DNA from: Bacteroidota bacterium
Lineage (GTDB): Bacteria > Bacteroidota > Ignavibacteria > Ignavibacteriales > Melioribacteraceae
DNA length: 42,509 bases
Assembly (NCBI GenBank): GCA_021820065.1
Contig: JAKAEE010000023.1
Coordinates: 2,770-45,278 of the forward strand
Reading direction: 5' to 3'
In this document: in pieces, positions 17,320 to 24,422 of the stretch
Position numbering within the stretch: position 1 is the stretch's first letter
Layout of the letters: each line of letters opens with the position of its first letter
Notes under the pieces: generated by a model
The model's input: the letters and a program-made list of their open reading frames with translations, nothing else
Told to the model about the DNA's origin: nothing
The model's database searches: none
Position numbers and translations under genes: made by a program

Positions 17320-17592
17320 ATGACTTCTCTACCACCTCCGGCAACGAAATACTTTCCGGAAACATCGCTTGAAAAACAATGCTACAACATTGCAGATAGT
17401 TTCAAAGAAAATATTCCGATAATGAATGACAGAAACCGGCTTGGTTTCAATCTCTACAGATTCGTGAAAGGTGAAGGCGACGCGCCGGAAGTTTTAGTAC
17501 GCTCTGCAAAGCTAAAGATAGTTGGAATAACAAAAGAAGAATTGGCTAAAAAACTTTCCGAAGAATTGGAAAAAGTAAAAATCACGAATTGA
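17320..17592 (+). CDS. Small protein of unknown function
   Basis: A 90-residue, charged, soluble protein with no signal peptide or membrane segment. The first half has a Cys and aromatic residues (LEKQCYNIADSFKENIP); the second is a strand-rich part (APEVLVRSAKLKIVG) and a helical Lys/Glu-rich tail. I do not recognise a family. It is supported as real by a good codon pattern, isolation between divergent and convergent genes, and a terminator directly at its stop codon. A run of AT-rich DNA at 17183-17319 holds the divergent promoters for this gene and the LPS pair. Confidence 0.65.
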   Translation: MTSLPPPATKYFPETSLEKQCYNIADSFKENIPIMNDRNRLGFNLYRFVKGEGDAPEVLVRSAKLKIVGITKEELAKKLSEELEKVKITN

Positions 17593-17634
17593 GAATTCTC
17601 AATCTTGCCTGTCGGCAGGCAGGTTCGTGATTTT
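17578..17634. terminator. Nested palindromic structure between convergent genes
   Basis: Outer arms AAAATCACGAA (17578-17588) and TTCGTGATTTT (17624-17634) are perfectly complementary over 11 bp. Between them lie two further palindromes, ATTGAGAATTCTCAAT and TGCCTGTCGGCAGGCA. The outer arms overlap the stop of the small gene and stop 3 nt before the fbp stop. The A/T-ended outer stem fits a bidirectional terminator; the inner palindromes look like inserted repeat elements. Confidence 0.65.
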
Positions 17635-17637
17635 CAA

Positions 17638-18654
17638 TTATTCACCATCATCCGCTTCATGTAGAAATTTTTCTACAAGCAACACATCTTCCTCGCTTCC
17701 AATATAAATCGGCGTTCGTTCATGCAGCGATTCCGGCTGTACTTCCAAAATTCTTTTCTTGCCGTCGGTTGCCCGCCCGCCGGCGGCTTCAACAATAAAC
17801 GACATCGGATTGCACTCGTACATTAAGCGCAATTTACCTTTTTTGTTGCGCTTATCACCGGGATAAATAAAAATGCCGCCGTACAAAAGTGTGCGGTGAA
17901 TATCTGCAACCATCGACCCAACGTAACGTGCTTGGTACGGTTTGCCGTCAAACTGATTTGCCTGAAGATGCTTTATGTAATTCTTCAATCCTTGAGGCCA
18001 GGAAAAATAATTTCCTTCGTTAAGACTGTAGATTCTTCCTGTCTTCGGAATTTGAATATTCTCGTGTGAAAGAAGAAACTCGCCGAACGCGGGATCCAAA
18101 GTAAATCCGTGAACGCCGTGACCTGTTGTGTAAACCAAAATTGTACTTGAGCCGTACACAACATAGCCTGCAACTTCTTGTTTGTATCCGGGCTGAAGAC
18201 AGTCTTCGCGCGTTCCGGGTCCGTTTCCCTCGCTTACTCTTTTGTAGATCGAAAAAATTGTTCCGATGCTGATGTTGGCGTCGATGTTAGATGAACCGTC
18301 GAGAGGGTCGAAGAGCAAAACATATTTTCCAATTTTTTTGTTCGGCGGAAGATGAATGATGTCTTCTTCCTCCTCAGATGCCATAACGCAGAAATGTCCG
18401 CCGTGGTCCATAGCTTTGATCAGCATTTCATGCGCATAAATATCAAGCTTTTTTACTTGATCGCCCGATTTGTTATTCTCGCCTGTGAACCCGAGAATAT
18501 CAACGAGTCCGGCTTTGTTAACTTCGAGTGAAATTATTTTTGCGGCTAAACCAAGTTGAAGTAAAATTGCGGAAAGTTCTCCGGTTGCTTCCGGGTGTTG
18601 TTTTTCGCCTTCTAGAATATGGCGAGGCAAAGTCATGAATCTGGTTGCTGCCAT
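17638..18654 (-). CDS. fbp: Fructose-1,6-bisphosphatase, class I
   Basis: Cytosolic Mg-dependent phosphatase converting fructose 1,6-bisphosphate to fructose 6-phosphate in gluconeogenesis. The metal-site residues are in SEEEED (93-98) and DPLDGSSN (116-123); the active-site segment RYVGSMVADIHRTLLYGGIF and the later KLRLMYECNPMSFIVEAAGG (metal Glu) are intact. 338 aa is typical. GGGAGG lies a few bases before the ATG and overlaps the end of the upstream ABC gene, whose stop is 10 nt away, so fbp is probably the last gene of an ABC-ABC-fbp transcript. The reason for linkage to an exporter is not evident. Confidence 0.96.
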   Translation of the reverse strand: MAATRFMTLPRHILEGEKQHPEATGELSAILLQLGLAAKIISLEVNKAGLVDILGFTGENNKSGDQVKKLDIYAHEMLIKAMDHGGHFCVMASEEEEDIIHLPPNKKIGKYVLLFDPLDGSSNIDANISIGTIFSIYKRVSEGNGPGTREDCLQPGYKQEVAGYVVYGSSTILVYTTGHGVHGFTLDPAFGEFLLSHENIQIPKTGRIYSLNEGNYFSWPQGLKNYIKHLQANQFDGKPYQARYVGSMVADIHRTLLYGGIFIYPGDKRNKKGKLRLMYECNPMSFIVEAAGGRATDGKKRILEVQPESLHERTPIYIGSEEDVLLVEKFLHEADDGE

Positions 18655-18664
18655 CTATCCTCCC

Positions 18665-20455
18665 TTAGACAGTTTTAACTATTTCTTGATCTTTATATTG
18701 AAGCTGATAAAGTCTGTAATAGATTCCCTTCTTTGCCAAAAGTTCTTGATGCGTTCCGCTCTCTTTCAATTCCCCTTTGTGCATGACAAGAATCTTATCG
18801 GCATTTTGTATTGTCGAAAGTCGGTGCGCAATAACAATTGACGTTCTTCCTACCAAAAGTTTTTCAATCGCATTTTGAATCAGCTGCTCGGATTCCGTAT
18901 CAATGCTTGAAGTTGCTTCATCCAAAATAAGAATTTGCGGATTATAAGCAAGGGCTCGTGCGAAAGAAATTAACTGTTTCTGTCCGACACTTAACGTTGC
19001 CCCTTTTTCTTTCACTTCTTCGTCGTATCCATTCGGAAGCTGAGAAATGAATCTGTGAGCACCAACTGTTTTTGCGGCTTCAACTATTTGACCGTCGGTA
19101 ATTTTATCCGAGCCCAAAGAAATGTTCGATTTGATTGTTCCGCTGAAAAGAAATACGTCTTGAAGCACCAATGAAATGTATTTTCTCAATTCATGTTTTC
19201 TGATTTCACGGATGTCGGTTCCGTCGAGCGTGATGCTGCCTTTTTCGATATCGTAGAACCGGGTGAGTATGTTGATCAAACTTGTTTTACCCGCACCGGT
19301 AGCGCCGACAATTGCAACAGTTTCGCCCGGATTTATTTTGAACGAGACATTTTTCAGAACATGCTCGCCCGGATTGTAAGCGAACCAAACGTTATTGAAC
19401 TCGATGGCGCCTTTAACATTTTCCGGCTGAACAGGAACTTCCGGATCATTAATGAAAGTTTTGTTATCCAGCAGTTTGAAAATTCTTTCCGATGACGCCA
19501 TTGCCGTCTGAAGGATATTATATTTTTCAGACAGATCGCGCACGGGGCGCCAGAACATTTCCGTGTATTGAAGGAATGCGAACAAGATTCCGATCGTTAA
19601 ATGTTCTTGAATTACTTTTCCTCCGCCGTACCAAATGATTAGCGCAACAGTTATCGAACTGAGAAACTCGACGAATGGGAAAAACACCGCGTAATAAAAA
19701 ACCGATTTTACGTTGGCTGTTCTATGATCCCAATTAATCGAAGAAAACTTTTTCAACTCGCTTTTTTCTTTGGCGAAAACTTGGACAATATTCATACCCG
19801 TTACATGTTCCTGCATGTAAGAATTCAGCCGCGCAAGGTGAAATCTCACATCACGGTAAGCTTCCCGGACTTTTTTCCTGAACAAAAAAGTCGCGTAAAA
19901 TAGAAACGGAATAACCGAAAGCGTTACAAGCGCCAAATCCCAAGACATAGAGAACATGAAAATGAAAATCCAGATGATCACAAACACATCGCTGAAAACG
20001 GCAACTATACCGGATGAAAACATATCGTTCAGCGCGTCAACATCGTTCGTTACGCGCGTAACGGTTCTGCCGATGGGAGTTTTATCAAAATATTTGAGCG
20101 CGAGTTTTTGAACGTGCGAAAAGATTTGTACGCGCAAATCAAAAATGATTTTCTGCCCCATCAATTCAGTATAATAAGTTAGGAAGTACTGAACGATTGC
20201 TTGAAAGATAAGCGAACCAAGCAGAGCTCCGGCAATTAAAAGCAATCCGTGATAATTTTTTGCGGCTATATAATCATCGAACGCAATTTTGCCAAGGTAC
20301 GGGCGGAGCGGTCCAAGTGCCGCGACCAAAATGTTCAGCGAAATTGCAAGCAGAACATATTTCTTGTACGGCTGAACATACTTAAGCAATCGTCTCATCA
20401 ATTTCGAATCGTACGCTTTACCTAATATTTCATCATCTTTCTGTTCTTCAGCCAT
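18665..20455 (-). CDS. ABC exporter half-transporter, subunit with canonical catalytic Glu
   Basis: A 596-residue type IV ABC exporter half-transporter: six membrane helices in residues about 30-310, then the nucleotide-binding domain. Walker A GATGAGKT (384-391), Q loop LQDVFLF, signature LSVGQ (488-492, deviating from LSGGQ), Walker B ending LDE with catalytic Glu513, and switch His544 are present. The partner gene upstream (5 nt away) has the complementary defects, so the two should form a heterodimer with one consensus and one degenerate ATP site, as in TM287/288 or BmrCD. Substrate is unknown: lipid, drug or peptide are possible. Confidence 0.93.
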   Translation of the reverse strand: MAEEQKDDEILGKAYDSKLMRRLLKYVQPYKKYVLLAISLNILVAALGPLRPYLGKIAFDDYIAAKNYHGLLLIAGALLGSLIFQAIVQYFLTYYTELMGQKIIFDLRVQIFSHVQKLALKYFDKTPIGRTVTRVTNDVDALNDMFSSGIVAVFSDVFVIIWIFIFMFSMSWDLALVTLSVIPFLFYATFLFRKKVREAYRDVRFHLARLNSYMQEHVTGMNIVQVFAKEKSELKKFSSINWDHRTANVKSVFYYAVFFPFVEFLSSITVALIIWYGGGKVIQEHLTIGILFAFLQYTEMFWRPVRDLSEKYNILQTAMASSERIFKLLDNKTFINDPEVPVQPENVKGAIEFNNVWFAYNPGEHVLKNVSFKINPGETVAIVGATGAGKTSLINILTRFYDIEKGSITLDGTDIREIRKHELRKYISLVLQDVFLFSGTIKSNISLGSDKITDGQIVEAAKTVGAHRFISQLPNGYDEEVKEKGATLSVGQKQLISFARALAYNPQILILDEATSSIDTESEQLIQNAIEKLLVGRTSIVIAHRLSTIQNADKILVMHKGELKESGTHQELLAKKGIYYRLYQLQYKDQEIVKTV

Positions 20456-20460
20456 TTCCC

Positions 20461-22212
20461 TTAACTCATTTCCGAAAGTTCTTCTTCCAACAATTGTCTG
20501 TAATGCAGATCTGCATAGATGCCGCCAAGCGCAACTAATTCTTCGTGTGTGCCTTCTTCTGCGATTTTTCCTTTATCCAAAACAAAAATTTTATCCGAAT
20601 CTTTCACCGTCGAAATTCTATGACTGATGATTATGCTCGTTCGCTTCGTCATAAATTCTTTCAGACGTTTTAAAATTTCTTCTTCGGTATGCGTATCAAC
20701 TGCCGAAAAAGAATCGTCGAGAATTAAAATCTTCGGATCGATTGCCAGTGCGCGTGCAAGTGTTGAACGCTGTTTCTGTCCGCCTGAAAGAGTAATTCCT
20801 CGTTCGCCAAGAATCGTTTCGTATCCGTTCGGAAAATCTTTCACATCTTTTGACAACTGAGCAATATCCGAGACTTTTTCAACTGTCTCTTGCAAACCGT
20901 TTTCTGTTCCGTAAAGGATATTGTTCGTCAGCGTATCGGAAAACAAAAACGTTTCCTGCGGAACGAGTCCGACATTAGTACGCAAAATATCAAGCGGAAT
21001 GTTTTTAACATTTATTCCATCGATCAAAACTTCGCCTGAAGTGACATCATACAAACGCGGTATTAAATCAATGAGAGAAGTTTTACCCACTCCGGTGTGA
21101 CCGATGAATGCAACCGTTTTCCCTTTTTCAATTTTGAAGGAAATATTCTCGAGAACTACCGGGAAATTTTCAGAGTAACGGAAAGTTACATTCTTAAATT
21201 CTATTGTGCCTTCAAGATTTTGAACTGCAGAATCAGTTTCACCGTTATCGGAAACTTCATACGGCTCGTTAAAAATTTTGAGAAGGCGTTTCATGCTCGC
21301 ATCCGCCTGCTGAATTATATTTGCGACAAATCCGAACGAGATCATCGGCCAAATGAGAAGCGAGAGATAAAAAACGAAAGCGAAAATTGTTCCGATGGAA
21401 AGTTTTCCATCCATCACCATGTTGCCGCCGAAAAGAATTACAATGATGCTCGATAGTCCGGCAAGCATAAAAAATATCGGTTGAAACATTGCTTGAAGCT
21501 TTACTAGGTGCATTTTCCGTTTCAGGTATTCGTCGCTTTCTTTTGTAAACTGATTGATCTCATAAGCTTCACGAACGTATGATTTGATAACTCTGATACC
21601 TGAAAAGCTTTCCTGCGCACGTGTTGTGAGATCTGAAAATTTTTCTTGAATACGCGTATAGCGTACATGAACTTTCTTCATCACCAAATAAATGAGTATC
21701 GAGAGAAATGGCAACGGCAACAACGCGTAAAGTGTGAGCAGAGGGTTCAATGAAATCATGATTGGTATTATCATGAAAAACAGAACGCCGTTATCAATCG
21801 AGTACATCACAGCCGGACCAACGAATGAACGGACGGAATTTATATCGTTCGTTGCATGAGACATAATGTTGCCGGTAGAGTTATTCTGGAAAAATCTTAA
21901 CGGAAGTTTTTGAATGTGTTCCCAAAAATCTTTTCTAAGATCGAACTCGATTTCGCGCGAGACAACAATGATGGTTTGCCGAATCAAAAAAGAAAATACA
22001 CCGGCGACGAGGGTTGTGCCGACAATTAGTAGAGCATGATTTACCAAAAGCGGAAAACTAAAATTGCTGGTTAATGAATTGATGCTGTCTTTGATTAGGA
22101 TTGGAATATAAACCGTACAGAGATTCGAAAGAAGAATAAAGAGAACGCCTAAAGAAAGCTTCTTTTTGTATCTAACAAAATATTTTTTTAAATGAGCTAA
22201 ATGGCCAAACAA
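20461..22212 (-). CDS. ABC exporter half-transporter, subunit with degenerate catalytic site
   Basis: A 583-residue half-transporter of the same family: six helices within residues about 18-300, Walker A GHTGVGKT (371-378), canonical signature LSGGQ (475-479), and switch His531. The Walker B motif reads LILDD, so the catalytic glutamate is replaced by Asp500. The site formed by this Walker A/B and the LSVGQ of the downstream subunit is therefore expected to hydrolyse ATP poorly. This matches the known asymmetric heterodimeric exporters. It is the first gene of the ABC-ABC-fbp run; a 200-bp repeat-containing gap separates it from serS. Confidence 0.93.
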   Translation of the reverse strand: MFGHLAHLKKYFVRYKKKLSLGVLFILLSNLCTVYIPILIKDSINSLTSNFSFPLLVNHALLIVGTTLVAGVFSFLIRQTIIVVSREIEFDLRKDFWEHIQKLPLRFFQNNSTGNIMSHATNDINSVRSFVGPAVMYSIDNGVLFFMIIPIMISLNPLLTLYALLPLPFLSILIYLVMKKVHVRYTRIQEKFSDLTTRAQESFSGIRVIKSYVREAYEINQFTKESDEYLKRKMHLVKLQAMFQPIFFMLAGLSSIIVILFGGNMVMDGKLSIGTIFAFVFYLSLLIWPMISFGFVANIIQQADASMKRLLKIFNEPYEVSDNGETDSAVQNLEGTIEFKNVTFRYSENFPVVLENISFKIEKGKTVAFIGHTGVGKTSLIDLIPRLYDVTSGEVLIDGINVKNIPLDILRTNVGLVPQETFLFSDTLTNNILYGTENGLQETVEKVSDIAQLSKDVKDFPNGYETILGERGITLSGGQKQRSTLARALAIDPKILILDDSFSAVDTHTEEEILKRLKEFMTKRTSIIISHRISTVKDSDKIFVLDKGKIAEEGTHEELVALGGIYADLHYRQLLEEELSEMS

Positions 22213-22270
22213 AGTAGAATAAAATCCTTTCTATCTTCAAACACGCGCACTATAAAAAAAATTCCCTTTA

Positions 22271-22412
22271 AGAGTGAAGATCGTTGAGTGTAGAACGTAG
22301 AGTGAAAGCGTAGAAAAAATTTTTGCTTGATCTTCGTTCAATGTTCAATACGCTTCTCTCCATCTCAATCCACTTCTTTCTACATTCTTCGTTCTACACT
22401 CTACACTCGCTT
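22271..22412. repeat. Inverted pair of heptanucleotide arrays (no gene inside)
   Basis: Left arm from 22271 reads AGAGTGA, AGATCGT, TGAGTGT, AGAACGT, AGAGTGA, AAGCGTA. The right arm (22378-22412) reads TTCTACA, TTCTTCG, TTCTACA, CTCTACA, CTCGCTT, with looser 7-bp units back to about 22331 (TTCAATG, TTCAATA). The right arm is the reverse complement type of the left: GAGTGTAGAACG in the left matches CGTTCTACACTC in the right exactly. It ends directly at the serS stop codon. Confidence 0.6.
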
Positions 22413-23690
22413 TCATCCAATTACTTCAAATCCCGTGTACTTCTGCAAGACTTTAGGAACAATAATTTTTCCTTCCGGCGTTTGATAGTTTTCAAGAATC
22501 GAAACCATCAACCGGCTTGTTGCAAGTCCGGAACCGTTTAAGGTATGAACGAACTCCGGCTTTTTAGTTTCTTCTCTTCTGAAACGGATATTTGCTCTCC
22601 GCGCTTGGAATGCTTCAAAGTTGCTGCATGACGAAGCTTCCAGCCATTTTTTTTCTGCCGGAGACCATGTTTCGATGTCATAACATTTCGCTGCTGAAAA
22701 ACTTAAATCGCCGGTGCATAACAAAAGAATCCGGTACGGCACGTTCAACGCTTTCAAAATATCTTCTGCATCGTTTACCAATCCTTCCAATTCATCGTAA
22801 GAGTTTTCAGGTTTAGAAAATTTTACCATCTCAACTTTATTAAACTGATGAACACGCAGCAATCCTTTGTATTCTTTACCGTATGACCCGGCTTCCCTTC
22901 TGAAACAAGGTGTGTACCCGGCATACTTAATCGGCAAATCTTTTTCCGCAAGAATTTCATCACGATGGATATTTGTTATAGGAACCTCGGCTGTTGGCAC
23001 AGGATATAATCCGTCTTTCTCGATTGAGTACATGTCTTCTTCCATTTTAGGAAGTTGACCTGTTCCCATCATCGATTCTTTATTAACCAGCACTGGCGGA
23101 AAAACTTCCGAGTAGTTGTGATTATGCAAATGATAATCTAGCATGAAATTGATCAGCGCGCGTTCCAAGGTTGCGCCTTTACCAATATATAATGGGAATC
23201 CCGAACCGGAAATTTTTGTGCCTCTATCAAAATCCATAATAGATAATTTCTTGCCGAGTTCAACGTGATCTAGAATTTTAAAATCATTTTCGAACGTGAA
23301 TCCATCCGGCAGCCATTTGCGGACTTCAACATTTTGTTCAGCGCTTGAACCAACCGGTACAGATGAATGCGCAAGATTCGGAGTGTTGCGTAAAATATCT
23401 TCCAGTTCATCCTCAAATGTTTTGAGTTGACCGTCCAACATTGCAATTTCCTCGCCGACACGTTTCATTTCAGCAAAAACTGTTGTTGTATCTTGTCCAG
23501 CTTTCTTCATCATTGGAATTTGAGATGAAACTTGATTGCGCTTGGCTTTTAAGTCTTCCACCTTTGCAATTATTGAGCGGCGCTGCTCATCCAATTCCAA
23601 AATTTTATCCACTACATCTGCGGTATTCTTATTTCTCAATCCTAGTCTAACCAACTCCGGATTTTCTCGAATGAATTTTATGTCTAACAT
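22413..23690 (-). CDS. serS: Seryl-tRNA synthetase
   Basis: Class II synthetase charging tRNA-Ser (and tRNA-Sec where present). The N-terminal long antiparallel coiled coil (about 28-105) is visible, followed by TAEVPITNIHRDE, motif 2 FRREAGSYGKEYKG with RVHQFNKVEMV, and motif 3 LNGSGLATSRLMVSILEN. 425 aa is standard. The ATG overlaps the HEPN gene's stop by one base (TAATG), and GGAG in the last HEPN codons supplies its ribosome-binding site, so its translation is coupled to the toxin-antitoxin pair and probably to leuS. Confidence 0.97.
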   Translation of the reverse strand: MLDIKFIRENPELVRLGLRNKNTADVVDKILELDEQRRSIIAKVEDLKAKRNQVSSQIPMMKKAGQDTTTVFAEMKRVGEEIAMLDGQLKTFEDELEDILRNTPNLAHSSVPVGSSAEQNVEVRKWLPDGFTFENDFKILDHVELGKKLSIMDFDRGTKISGSGFPLYIGKGATLERALINFMLDYHLHNHNYSEVFPPVLVNKESMMGTGQLPKMEEDMYSIEKDGLYPVPTAEVPITNIHRDEILAEKDLPIKYAGYTPCFRREAGSYGKEYKGLLRVHQFNKVEMVKFSKPENSYDELEGLVNDAEDILKALNVPYRILLLCTGDLSFSAAKCYDIETWSPAEKKWLEASSCSNFEAFQARRANIRFRREETKKPEFVHTLNGSGLATSRLMVSILENYQTPEGKIIVPKVLQKYTGFEVIG

Positions 23691-24091
23691 TAATTCTCCA
23701 AAACGTTAACTAAATATTTTTCGATGGTTTGAATGAAGTCTTCAGCATTTTTCAATTGTGTCTCACTATCATTTTTACAAGCTACGTAAAAGTCATGATA
23801 ATCCGTTTGCATGCGGGTATTGAATGCAGAATTAATATACTTCGAATATTTTCTATCAAAAACTCCGGTAAGAATAAATTTCTCATTAAAGAAATTAATA
23901 GCGCCTGAGTGCTTCTTGCTGTCTATTTTTTCTAGAGCAAGTAATGAACGCGCCGCATGAAACATAGCATAATACGAACGGTTGAGGGATTGAGAAAACA
24001 ATTCCATTTTACAAAGTTCCCTGGCGGCAACAAAATCTTCCTTTGCTTTAGAAATTCGATATCGGGCTAAGTCTTTAGCTTTTTGATCCAT
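23690..24091 (-). CDS. HEPN-domain protein (putative toxin of an MNT/HEPN pair)
   Basis: A 133-residue all-helical HEPN protein (PF05168-like). The Arg38-x6-His45 arrangement in LNRSYYAMFHAARSLL matches the R-X4-6-H RNase motif of HEPN toxins. In characterised pairs (for example SO_3166/SO_3165 of Shewanella) the HEPN member is an RNase toxin and the MNT member its antitoxin, which acts by AMPylating a Tyr near the motif; Tyr40 and Tyr41 are present here. It overlaps the MNT gene by 17 bp and overlaps serS by one base. Whether it is an active toxin is unproven. Confidence 0.88.
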   Translation of the reverse strand: MDQKAKDLARYRISKAKEDFVAARELCKMELFSQSLNRSYYAMFHAARSLLALEKIDSKKHSGAINFFNEKFILTGVFDRKYSKYINSAFNTRMQTDYHDFYVACKNDSETQLKNAEDFIQTIEKYLVNVLEN

Positions 24092-24422
24092 ACAAAGCTA
24101 TTCCGTCTTTCACAATGTTATCATAGAAGGGAAGTACTGTCCCATAACCATTAAAGATTTCTTCATTCAAGAGAATAAGTGTTACCAGGATTCCATATTT
24201 CAATGTGAGGTCCGTAATGATTTCACCAATCTCATTTGTAAAAGCATTCAAATCTTCGTTCTTAATATTTGTTATTGCCGCAAAATCTATATCTGATTCT
24301 TTATCGTAATCGCCGCGAGCATAAGAACCGTATAGGATAATTTTCTTGAGATTATCGCCTAGCAAATGCTTTGTCGCGGTTTCGACTTCTTTTTTTAGTT
24401 CCTCAATCTGTTCGACTTTCAT
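24075..24422 (-). CDS. Minimal nucleotidyltransferase (MNT) antitoxin-like protein
   Basis: A 115-residue DNA-polymerase-beta-like nucleotidyltransferase. GSYARG (32-37) followed by SDID (43-46) provides the nucleotide-binding loop and the two metal-binding aspartates, so the catalytic core is intact. It precedes and overlaps the HEPN gene, the normal MNT/HEPN arrangement. The start codon overlaps the leuS stop (ATGA, 24422-24419), so it is translationally coupled to leuS. Probable role: neutralising the HEPN RNase by AMPylation. Confidence 0.9.
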   Translation of the reverse strand: MKVEQIEELKKEVETATKHLLGDNLKKIILYGSYARGDYDKESDIDFAAITNIKNEDLNAFTNEIGEIITDLTLKYGILVTLILLNEEIFNGYGTVLPFYDNIVKDGIALYGSKS

